Positions 1 through 12,500 of a DNA stretch of 64,000 nt are shown here, one piece after another (position 1 is the first letter of the stretch; the number at the start of each line of letters is the position of its first letter). The translations under genes were made by a program, and so were the position numbers. Source of the DNA: Certhia americana (lineage: Eukaryota > Chordata > Aves > Passeriformes > Certhiidae); contig CM031864.1 of assembly GCA_018697195.1 (NCBI GenBank), forward strand, positions 15,381,286-15,445,285. The letters are read 5' to 3'. The notes below the pieces were generated by a model, which worked only from the letters and a program-made list of their open reading frames with translations, ran no database searches and was not told the origin of the DNA.

Positions 1-529
1 GTCCAGCCACTGGTTGTACAAGTCTCTGAGGAGTCCTGAATATGCTGTCAAACTGGTAGGTAAGCTGAGAGACGCTTCACTAATATGGACTTCAGATTAG
101 TGTTTTGTATACAGTAAAGAAAACTGAAATGGAAATGACAATCTCACAAGTGGAGATTTGAGATTCTAGCACATAGTATCTTCTATTTTAACTTCTTTCT
201 CCCTCAAAATCATGTCTGGGAAATTTTGACTGTATTTCCAAAGAACTTGCAGGTAAAGAAAATAAAACATTGAAACAGTCCAGCAGTAGCTATAAATGAC
301 AACTTTTGTTATGTTTATGCATACAGAAAACATCTTGGTTCTAGTTTTGCTCTCAGCTGAAACCAATGGCAAAACCCATTTCACAGTGAGATGAGGACAA
401 ATGAAATTCATACTGTTTCCTACTTGGCAATACAAATACAATCTATAATGGCTGTAAATGGGCTGCATTTCAGATTCATATTTGCAACACTCTCTGCTCT
501 AAGTAACATAAAGGAGCAATAGTACTTAC
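1..529 (-). other. COL24A1: Partial intron downstream of h25
   Basis: This is the 5' part of the intron that follows h25. I looked for a further Gly-X-Y exon on the minus strand and found none. Nothing else is recognisable. Confidence 0.8.
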
Positions 530-583
530 TCTTCTTCCCTTAGGTCCCTGTTGCCCTGCTGGTCCTCGTGCCCCTGAAAGTCC
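530..583 (-). CDS. COL24A1: COL24A1 exon h25 (54 bp), last exon in the window
   Basis: The exon encodes GLSGARGPAGQQGPKGRR. The acceptor is ATACAG and the donor GTAAGTAC is near consensus. The human counterpart shares GARGP and GPKG. Arg in the Y position (GAR, GRR) is the kind of triplet that the chaperone HSP47 recognises in other collagens. The rest of the helix continues below position 1, outside the window. Confidence 0.95.
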
Positions 584-3500
584 CTGTATGTCAAACAAAC
601 TTATTATTTGTTGTCTTCTAAACACAGATTCCTGAAAATTACAAGGCTTATGCACCTCGAGCATCAATGCAAGAAATGCAAATCAATCACTTTCACTCAC
701 AGTTCAAGTTCAGTTAATTGTGTTTGTACCATTTATGTAGAAAAATCTAATTAACAGACTCTATGTTAGTTTACTTTCCCTGCAAATATATCTGTGACTT
801 CCATATCTCTCTTGAGTATTTTGAGAAAAAACATACCAGATTTTTCACAAAACAATAATGTGACTGTTGAACAGATTATTTCTGTCTATTATCCCCAAAT
901 TTTTAAAAGATACTTGTCTTTTCAGCAACATTATGTGAAAAACCATGAATTCTTTCCGATAAAAGGTTCAGGTTTTATCTGTATTGAAGACACATGGTAG
1001 ACAAATTATAACAATTATACACAGCAGATTAAAATATAATCTTTTTTTTGACTAACAATGAAATGAAACAGAATGAATATATTTAAACTATATTAGGCAC
1101 CAATGAATTTTAGAAATATTATGCAATTATCAACCATCCTTGCAAAATTCTATTTCCCTATTTGTCTCAATGGAGTGATTTTTAAATGGATGAGTAAATA
1201 ATATAATTACTTTTCCCATCTCTCATAGATCATCCTGGCAAAGAGCAAGTGAACAGATTCTGTCTGGATGGGTACATTTTCATGACACTTTTATAGATTG
1301 CAGTACAAACTAGAAACCATTCTTAGCTTCAGCAAAGCAAAATGAAAATTTGAAAACAATTCATTTTATGTCAAACTAAAGCACCCCCTATACCTACAGG
1401 CAATCCATCTGGCCCCACAGGTCCGGGGCCCCCTGGAGGTCCTGGATAGCCCTAGAATTAAAATAAACATAGAAAAGACAGAACAGCTTTATCTAAATTG
1501 TTATTATAGCAACAGTAATAAATCCAGTTGCTTACCTGAAGAACTGGACCTAAGTTAAAAAAATACTTAATTTTGCAAAATTTGTTCCCAAAATTTTGTT
1601 TAAAAACTAAATGCTTCATTGGATATATCCTAGTAACCATTAAAGCAGCTTAGGAAGCTATCTCACACACAGGCACTAACTGGTAGAGATGCCGAGTTCT
1701 AGATGAATTTCAAACCCCTTCTGAGAGGGCTGGGACAGTGGGAACAGAAAGTGGACACATCTTGGTGTGGGCCTGGCCCACCAAGGCCCAAGACCTGGCC
1801 AAGACCAAATGCCAAGAACAACTCTTGTCTGAGGACTGCAATGACTTATTACTGGGAAAGGTTCTCTCTGCTATGACCTCAGTGGATTTACCTATGGCAA
1901 TAAGCATTAATAACAGTCCAAGAAAAGTAGCTGATAAGACTGGGTACTGTATTAATAAATCCTTGTTTATTAATCTCCCTAATAAGAAACTTTCCATGGA
2001 TCAAAAGCAGCTGGTTGAAGGTAAATCTAGATTAGAGGGATTTAATGAAGGACAGAAAATTTCAAAAATCATTGGCTCTGCATGGATCATTTAGTTGGTC
2101 TGCAGTCTCAGGGTACCTGATCTCTTCCTTGCTAATGGATGCCCAATAGCAATTACTGCAAATTCCTTATATCCTTGTCCATGGCAAGAACACCACCCAC
2201 TGCACCACACTCGGGGCCCACATCTGCAGTTTCTGTGTAAGGCCATGGAGATTTCAGCCCTGCCAACCACACCAGTGGGAGGGAGGATGGATGCAGCACC
2301 TACCACGTTGCACATACACTCCCCACCATCTCCTTGCAGTTAAACCTTTAAGTGCTCTCCATACACTCTGGAGTTCACAGCACTTGCAAGCAAACACACA
2401 GGCAACCCTTAAGCACATTTTCTAGAGAACTTCAACAAGAACACAGCCATGGGCACATGTGTGCAGTCTTTCATTTCTGTATCCCAACACATTTCCATGG
2501 CATGGCCTGTGGGCTGCATGAAGTGCTGTGTCCTGCTTTAGGACAAGTGGTGTTGTCAGGAAGCCAGTCCTCCCACAGGAGTGGCACTCAGGGTACCACT
2601 GTTTGGGCAGCAGAATTAGAAGCAATGCTAGTTACTAGTCTACCTACTAGAATAACCTGGGTTACCCCAGTTTACACAGGAAATGGTTATTTTAGTTTCC
2701 CTCCTTTTATTTTATTAAGGCTGCTTAAAGCCATTTTTCAGAAATGGAGTTGCTCTGCTGTTTCATTCAGCAGATCACTTCGCAATATCACTGCTACAGA
2801 GGGGATTAAGTTATAAAATGAAACTTTGTAGGAACCCTGCATCATAAATATACTCTTCTATAAGGTCTGTACAGCCAGAAGGGTGAGAACAAACTTTCAT
2901 TTGGGAGACTAAACTGCCTTTATAAGTAACATAATTGTGGATTCTACATTACTTATAACTTACCATAACACCTTTTTCTCCAGGAGGACCTACAGGTCCC
3001 GGACTGCCTCGCTCTCCCTTCAACGAAAAAAAAAAAAAAAAAAAAAAAAGGAAAAGAAAAAAAAAAAAAGAAAAAAAAGAACATTGAATATCCTTGAATA
3101 TCCTTCCCCTTTTATCACACTATTTGTTGAGAGACTGCCCTTCAGAAACAGCACAGAGACTCTTTTTAACTTTAATTTCCTTTAATTTCTGTATTCCTTC
3201 CTCCTAAAAACCTATCCACCTTTTGAAAAAGTGATAAAACAGTTTCTCTGTCTTCTCTCTTTCTAGAAGACTGAACAAGTGGTTTGACTACACCAGCCTC
3301 TGAGAACTTCTGCTGGAAGATCTGTTTTCTCTCTCTTGGGTGCCTCATATTTATAGGATGTTCCTTAATCCATAAAATTCAGAACTGCAAAGAAAAAAGG
3401 AAATTTTGTTTCTCTCTTCCTCTTTTCTAACTATGCATTAGGAAAGCACAGATCTAAAAGGAAGGCCAGCCCTTCAACAGCTACTGAAGCAACTTGAGTA

Positions 3501-6500
3501 GGGAAGCAGGAAAGGTCTCTTTCTGGTCTTCCATATCTTTTCACCTTTCATTCATGTCACATCCAGCCCAAACATCAGACTTAGCTGTAGATTATCCTCA
3601 GAAGATTACACTTTTATTACAAATAGTGTACATGACATAGTAATAACACTACGTTTTATATTACGTACTGTAACTATGCTGGAAATACATTTGTCATTTA
3701 AATCTACATAGCATGTTTACCTTGCACTACTTAATCCATTAGAGAGGAAGACAATAAATGCTACAGAAACAGCACAGCAGTGACAATTATTGCACCATGA
3801 AGAAGCTTCCTTCCATTTGTTTCCATTTGCATAAATTAATTAGTCTTTTACTGCCTTTCCTCTCCTAGCTGAACTAGCAGCAGTATCACTTAATCTTTGT
3901 TGGGCCAAGTGTAATTATGAAGAACAAGAATCCTTTAACATGAAATTCTAAGATATTATGACTAAAACCTTATGAGATTTGTCTAAATCTAAAGCAGCAC
4001 TTTCCACTGATGTATTTCCTTTCACAGATTCTATAAATTATAATCAGATTGTAATGGAATTCCTAACAGTAGATTAAGACTTTCTCAATAAAATATCTAA
4101 ATAGCAGACACTGGTCTAGGTGAAATAATCCAGCCCTGCAGGAAAGAAATACAAATGGTGCTGCATCATTCTGACAAACAATTATGTTTTTTATCATAAT
4201 TGAAGCTGACATGCAGTCCAGTAATAGTTTCCTGGTTTTCAGTTTTAAAATACTTCACCTAAATACAACCATGTCAAATACACTTAAGCTATTTATACTG
4301 TTTTAGTCACGCTGAGTCTGCCAAACTTTGCTTTTACAAACACAACTGTTACTGCACAGCAGACAAAACTCAGTCTTGTCTTTTTTATTCAGTTAATGTA
4401 TACAGCCAAGTTTTACCTTTCTACTTTTGTCTTCATTATGTAGTAGTGCAAAACCAGTGAGTACTGTATAAAACAAGTAGAATTCATGCCAGTTTCTCTG
4501 AAACATTAGCAGTATAGTAAAGTGATATAAATAAGGTATCAAATCTATCAACTCTAAATTAACTGTGAAGTAAAATCAAGGATATCAGATACCTACCTCA
4601 AATAAGAACATTTGGATAACCAATTATTACATCCCCATGCTCTGAAATAGCTACAGGAAGATTAGCTCTGACAATAGTCAGTAAATGATCTCTCACCAGT
4701 ACTTTATCATCCCAATGGTTTTCAAAGCTGCTGAGTAGTCAGATACATTTTTATACCTTTTCACCAAGGCTTCCAGATGGCCCAGCTTCTCCAGGTAAGC
4801 CTGCTGATCCCTGGATAAAAAGAAAGCAGATTTTTACTTGCATGATGTCTATATGAGCTCATGGCCAGCAGCTCTCCAGCAACAGAGCAGGGCCCATTTC
4901 TCCACCACAGGGAGCCCCATGTCCAAGTGCACGTGTGGGAAGGGGAGGGCTGAGTTAACCTGGCTCACAGTCCAGATAGAAGGACCCCTGCATCTCAGCA
5001 CACCAACAGCAAATAGCTACTGCCAGAAGGAAAATGGCACTAATTTCATCACAACACTACCGTACTGACCTAGATCTGCCACTGAGCTCCATCTTGCACT
5101 GCTAAAAGCTTTACAAACATACAAATAAAGGTGACAATTGCTCTGCTAGTGCTTCAGTCTGACCACAAATTTCAATGGGAGTAACTTCAGTGGAACAAAG
5201 TAAAAAGCAGTCCAAACAAAAATTATATTGGATCAGGTGTTGTCAGAATTTTCCCTTCAAGAGTAGTATCCTCAAATGCCTTTGAAGTCAGAGGATCAGA
5301 TCCTTTCAGGCACTCAAAAATGAAAAAATTCTCCCTTGAGGCTCTCTCACAAATTTCCACTGGATAGAACAAGTATGACTACATTGGATGGGAAACATGA
5401 GAGGAAGTGCTTTTAAAAACCTTTTTCCCACTGCTTACAATACCTACTTCATTATGATATCTGTAAGAAAAAATGTATAGCAAAAGGTTCTAATTGAGAA
5501 AAATATGACACATTGAGCTTAAAGAAAAAGCACTAAGTGCCCTGAGTGCATTGCAGGACTGCTCTTGGAACATGGCAGAAGTGTGGAGGCTCCCAGTAGT
5601 GATATAATACATGACTGTACAATGCCTGTAACACTTTAAAAAGGGAAAAAAGAAAGTCATATCTATTCACACATTGACATTGCCATCTTTATATGTGGAG
5701 GAAGGACTAGCATTAGTAGCACTACACTGGCATTGAAGTGCAACTTATAAAAAAAAAAAGGCATTACTTGAAAAAAAAAAATGCAGCCCTTATCTGTATT
5801 ATTTGAATACAGTTCAACTTCAAGTACTTTAACAGAACAGGTGCAAAATAAGTAGAGATTTTATGATTACTTGTTCTCTTGGACTGCTAGCTATGCTGGA
5901 AATCCCACATTTTAAACACTTGGCAATGAGCCAGCGATACAGATACCTTTGAGGCTGACAATCCTGGCACAAATTACTTTATGGAAGGAATTAAAGAGAT
6001 AAGCAGGCATCTCTATGGCCACTGGACTGATATATTATGTGTGGGAACTTGTGTATTATGTGTCAGAACTGAGATGTCTCTTGCCTTGGCAACAGCCAAA
6101 GATGGGTCCTGGTGATATTGGCACTGAGGCAATGGCCCAGACGTCACTGGCAGCAGTGAGGGACTTTTGTGATGAACTCTGAGAGTGAGAGCTCCCAGTC
6201 AGAGCCAACAGCAGGCCTCAGTAGCAGGCAGAAATCTGTGAGACAAAGAATTACCCTGTACTCTTGCTTATCAAGGTAAGAGGTGAGCAGGTACAGTTTC
6301 AAAATGCTGAAGGCAAATTACTTTGATTCCCTTATTCCAGAAAGAACAGAAGACATAATTAGAGCCAAGGTGAAACTCAGACCTATTCTCTTTCCACAGA
6401 GACACTCCTGATCTCCCACCCAATGCCACACTGTTTACAGGACTGAAGATGCTGATCAGAAAGACAGGGAGCTATGCCTTGCCCCAGCAGTGAACTATTC

Positions 6501-9500
6501 AATATACAACCTCCGATCAAGTTCTCTTTTCAGTTCAGAAGTACTGTCTTCCCAACTTGGTTGCTCTGGGCTGAAAGAGCAGGAATGACTAGGAAGCAGT
6601 GACTGTGAATGTGCTGTTGTGTTCCCTAGCACATTAGGGCAAGCCTATGGCAGCCTCCAGAGTGAGGACAGAAGCTGGCTGTTAAATAGAAAGTTTCCTA
6701 TACATTGGCTGTTCCTCAAAAGTAGTTAAGAAAATTTACAGCAAAAACACTAAGATGGTTGATAGAAAAGATGTAAAAGAAACTTGGCATGCCTGGAATC
6801 GGTTATCTATGGAAAGCAAAACAATAGTCAAGATGACTAGAAGTGAAGCCAGTGAAATGCTAACAGCAACAGGGACTTCAGAAGGTATGAAGGGGAAAGA
6901 AATTCATGACAGGTTAACTAAATGCTCTTCCACCCTTCTATTCAAAACAGAGTTCAAGTATCTGAGAAAATGCTACGGCTGGTATGCACAGAGGCAAGAG
7001 AGCCAAAAAACTTACTTAGAAATAGAATTTTGAATTTTCAAACAATTTGTATCAGTGAAAAGAAAGCACAGAGAGCAAAACATCTTGTTCAGTCATCATA
7101 TTAGCCATAAAGTGATGCTCTCCCTACAGACTTTCTGAAAGATCATGTGTCTCTTAAAATCCTGGATTTAGACTGGCTTGTTTTAAAGACCAGCTACTAG
7201 GACTGGATTGAGGTTTCAACTCTCTCTCCATCTTATGTAAGAAAATGAATACAGTCCAAAGCAGATCTGTTGAATCAATGTCTTCCAGCATCCCTTCAAA
7301 CCTTTGGGGAGCAGTGGTGGATTCCAAATATAAAATTGAATGTATTAGAAAACAAAAAAGTGAAGCAAAAATCCTGAAGAGATTAAAAAAAGAAATTAGC
7401 AACTTACTAAAAAAAAAGTCATCAACTTTCATTTACAAGGACTTGTGTAAAAGTCTCCAGCGACAATAACAGCATAATAACAGCATTTTAGAAACCTTCT
7501 TGACAGGAGCATTTTGTGGAAAATGAATCAGAGACCAGATCTCACAACTAGCACAGGCCTGAGAAAGACAAAAACATCTTGCCAGGGCATATGCTCCATG
7601 TTAGAAGTTGGACTGTAGTTGAATAATTGAAAACACATTGTACACTTAATGCAAACCCAAGTATGGAGTAATCCACTGAAAAAACTGGTAGTGAGAAATT
7701 AATATACAGCTAGTTCCAAACATTCCCGTGGCAGCAGTTACCTGCCAGTTGTACTTTTTTCATAACTGAAAATTTTCCAATCCAGTGCTATTTCATTTAC
7801 AGTTCAGCATTCTCAAATATTATTATCCAACATTCATTTAATGAGATGACATAATAAATTTAAACCACTATCTTGTCACAATAAAATTTTTCTATTAATT
7901 TTCTGCCTGTTGAGAAGTTACTTGGTAATCAATCAGAGGTGATAATCTGAGTGAAAATCTGTGATTTGCTACAGCCAATGGAGGAAGTGAATAAGAACAG
8001 AGATATACCATGTTTGTACATTGCAGCTGTTATTTCATTCAATTCTTTAAAGGACTCAAAAATTCAACTACCGGAATATTTGAAAAGCAAAATGTACTGG
8101 CAGCAATCACCTCATCTACAGCAGTTTTAAGAAAGAAATAAATGGATTCAATTTTCCTTCCAGTGTAAAGTAGGGTTAATTCTGTTTGATAACACTTGCA
8201 AAGGAATGCTTGCATTTTAGGGAAGCTGCCTGACAAAGTGGGGGCAGGATGTGCTCACTGACAAAACCTTGGAAGCTAAACTACAGATACCATGTGCAGG
8301 TACTATTCCTCTAGCTGAAACCAAATGATAAAGAGAACTTCTGGCAAAAACACCTTCAAGAAAAATGAGCAACAGCATGATAAAGCTAACTTCTAGATAC
8401 TGTAACGTCTCTCTCCACTCCTCTCAGCAGGAACTATAGTATATCAGGTCACGTAGGACAAAAACAAGAAGGACAACATAAGATGCAGATGTATCTTTAT
8501 TACCATTCACTGTTAAGTCCTTCACAGAACTTACAATAATCTCTATCCAACTGCTTTCTGAAAGCTGAAGCAGTTCCTTCTTTGGAAGACCTTGGCAATG
8601 TCCCATGCATTCACCAGACTTTGAAAAAAAAAGGCTTTCCTCAATTGACTTATCTTTTGGCCTATGGTTTAAAAATCTCTTTTGTATATCCCTAAAGCCC
8701 AGACTTTTCAGGATAATTCAAACAACTCCTGTTGAGCACCCTGAACACATCGGATAAAGTTCACTTACTCTTTTCTTCAAGCAAAAGGAATTGCAGTTTC
8801 CATTCTCCCTGAATTATGCCTCTCTAGTGCCTAATCCAGCTAATTTTTACTTCTCTGAAAGATGTGGTAATTGCTTTATGGCAATTCTCCCCAAAAGCAA
8901 CTCAGCTATAAGGCATATGGCTTGACTGCAGCATTTTATTGCCATTCACACACTCCTGCAGACTGACAATTTGCAGCCTACTCTGGAGCTGCCATCGATA
9001 GCCTGAACAGCACTAGTTTTCCTTTGCTGCATTGTAAGGGCTTTTTTCCGTGGCAAAGCACTTTTTATTTCAGCTTGGTTTCCTTCTGTTGTTTCAAAAA
9101 CTATGTGCAACCAGAGAAATTTGCTGACATAATTTCTGAAGATTATTTTTCCAGGATTTATGTTCATGAACTCTGCCTTTTGACACCAGTTGCACATACT
9201 ACAGCTGACAGTTCTACCCTTGTACTCTGTCTCAATGTGTGTAGAAACAATAAGGATTTCTAATTCACAAGCATAAAGGCTGAATTTCTTTAACAAAGGT
9301 GGCAAGGAAAAATAGGAATTAACTTGCACTTAATCATTCAGAGTGATGCAGCCTGGGTAAACCCTAGCATTATCAAACACTAAAACAATTGTGGAAAACA
9401 ACTGTTTCAAGTTCAGATGAGTTCTGAATAATTCAATAAATAATTTTCTTAAATCATCCCTGTAATTTTAACAAACAGATCATTTGTATGAGATGCCCGA

Positions 9501-12500
9501 AGTTAGTTTCAAATATTTGCTCTCCATCACTGAACAGCATCTTATCTAAGCATAAAAAAATCCATTTGCACATGTCAGCAAAGTCATATTTTCCTCTCCC
9601 AAAATGTAAGGGGGATTTTCTCAGTAGCTGAAGGCGTTGTTTCTTTTGGCATGGCTTCCAAAATGTTTTGTCTCATCAGAGTGTACATTTGCTCTGTCTG
9701 CTGTTCCCTTGCTTCTCACCATCTTAATCAATCCCTCTTCAATTGGACCTTCAATTGGTCCTGCAGTTAACCAAATATCCTGCAGCAAGAAACAGCTGCT
9801 GGATTGTACCACAGCTCAGGGCTCTGCTGAACCAAGCAGTCCCACCTGAATCTGCCTCCCTTCCCCTTTAAACAAACACAACATATGCTGTAGCCAGAAA
9901 AACAGGGGTTTTTTTAGGACTTGGTTAAGGAATAGTGTGTGAAGTCTAACTTTAAGCACATTCCTGATCTACTCTTAAATGTGTGTCATTTAAGCTTATG
10001 AGCACAGTGAACTTCTTATAAATTCAGTCTACTCTCTTTCCACAGCGGACAAGCATTCAGAAATATTTTGGCAGAAATGTGCTCTGAAGAATCAGCAGCT
10101 TCAAGTGATCTAAGAAATGTTGGATGCAGTGGCTTCTAGACTATTGACTGAGCTGTATTTCAGCAAGTATTCCACCTTACTAGGCTGAAAACCCAAGTGT
10201 TAGAGTCCAATCTCCTGCTGTTGAAATTTCCTTGCTTGTGCAGAGTTGCCATCTGTACTTATCTAAGCAGGTATCAAGCAGGACCTGGGAAAGCTGCTAC
10301 AGAAAAGGAATAACTATTTTGGCACCTCAAAGATCAGTGGCAGATGTTTAAGTGAATGACAAGAGATGAATAATACCATGGGAAGCAAACAAATTGAAAG
10401 AAACAGAAGAAAAATATTGGTACAACCCTTTGGAATGGATAGCAGATAGGCACATGTGGTCATTTGCTATGCATTTAGCATTTACAGGATTTATTATTGC
10501 AAAATTGCTTCTTTGGATAGCTTATTCAGGAAAAACACTAGTTATCATTTGGAAAACAGGACTGCTGTAATGGATTCCCTATTGCTAAAAAACAGTATCA
10601 TATATTTTAACCATGGACTTAAAAATGTGTTATATCCTGTAATTTGAAGAAGTCTGTCCATAGAGATAATGAATAAACAGAAAACCATAAGCAAGCCAAA
10701 AAGGGAAGCTGGTGAGGTTGTGGTGCAGAAGCAAGAAACCAAATACACAGAACTTTTAGACATTGGGCTTATTATCAACTTTTTAGCAACTTTTTTTTCC
10801 CTTTGCCTTTACTATTAAATAAACTGTACAGTAGTTGCACAATTTTTACTGCTATTTGTACAGTTTCTCTTGGCATTTAGTGTCACCAAGCACCTGGTGG
10901 CACACATATTCCACAAGGCAGTAAGGACAGATTCCTTACTCCGCACCTTTTTTGACTCCATCTCAAAATCTGTCCCAGAGGTTGGTAGCACTTGTACTTC
11001 ACTCTTGTATTTTGTTTTTCAAACTTTGTTTGTTTTGTGCATGGCATGTTTGATTCCAGAGATGTCCTCATGCACAAGGGCCATGACTGAATAGCAGGGA
11101 GTGGATTTATCTGTGAATTAAGAAGCCCATACTCTATGTGCCAAGGGAAAGAGAAATTACTTGTTACAAACAGAAGCTGTTGAGAAGCTGGAAGCAAAAT
11201 CTGCATCCAAAGCATACAGGAGTGAATATTTTGCATCAGGACTCATGTCTGGAAAAGCATTTCATGCATATGAGAAAAACCATCCTCTTCCTGTTAGTAC
11301 TTTTCAATTTTTTTTTTAAAACCTTAACTGTTACAGATTGAAATGGTGAATAAGGTGAAGGAAAGGGATTCTGAAAGGTTAAAGAGTTGACTATAGTTGT
11401 GTCTCCTCTTGCTGTTTCACCACTGGCCTCAATGACAACGAAATATATATTATCCCCCTAAAGATCAAACTGAATAACAACACACTAAAAAAAGTGAGCA
11501 CATCCACGCAAGACATAGGCTTGTAAGAAGCAATGTTTCCTTTCTCTCAGTATTCTTAGCAGTCTGGGCAGTAGGCTGGAGTCAGAGATGTTTGGATGAA
11601 TTGGAAACAGACTACAGGGGAGTTAGAATGTGACTTAAATTATCTCAAAAGCACAACAGGCTAATTGAATCGAGACTGCTAAGCCTGAAAAGAAAGAATG
11701 AGAGGCACAGAATAACAACCACCATATGTAAAATGCTGTTTCCAGCAGAAAGGAATCTGGTTACACAACTGGAAGAACTTTTTAAAAAATAGAGAAGTCC
11801 TGGTTTTGGAGCTTTTCAATAACTGGTTAGACAAATATTTGTCAGAAATTATGTAAAGATAACAGATCCTGCCTAGGCCAAAGAGGATGGACAACGTGTC
11901 ACCACAAGGTCACCTTGAGCTCTGTGATTTTATGGAGTGCAGACAGAACAAGCCTGCAAAATAAATCTCAGGCTAAATGTAGCCTCTCAAATGATTTAAC
12001 TGGAAAAGAATCATTTGTTCACTTACATGAACGTGCCTTGGAAAATCCCTACAACCACCTGCAATATTCACACAACACATTGGGAGAAAAGCAGAATTTA
12101 TTCTGGAAAAGGCTTAAAATGGGAAATTTCTTTAAATAGTGTGAATTTGAAAGACTAAAAGGTATAACTGACATAGTACAGCTTCAAATACAGGCAAACT
12201 TCATTAGACAATGTCTGCAATAAATTATTTATTCACTCTCAAATAAAACAGAATTAAAAATCAAACCAGAAAGAGAGTTCAAGCTTACTGCTTCACCAGT
12301 TTTTCCAAGGTTTCCTTGGTCTCCTTGTTCTCCCTGTTAAATGTAGAAAACAGATGATGTTGTTCACTAGAAAAGTAATTTCTTTCATATGTGTATATTA
12401 AAGCCCTCTGTTTTCCTAAGAGCCTTTCTATTTTCTAAATTACATCTGCCAATTAAAACTTTAAAAGCTAAAATTAAGTAATCAAAACAAACTTTGATTC

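Noticed and set aside
2352..2816. 154-codon plus-strand open frame as a protein-coding gene
   Set aside because: It is the longest open frame outside the collagen exons, but it shows no domain or low-complexity signature that I recognise. Chance is likely in a locally GC-richer segment.
8946..9329. 127-codon minus-strand open frame
   Set aside because: It has no Gly-X-Y pattern, fits no splice-bounded 45- or 54-bp unit and resembles no known family. The helix sequence runs without a gap from h21 to h22 across this intron.
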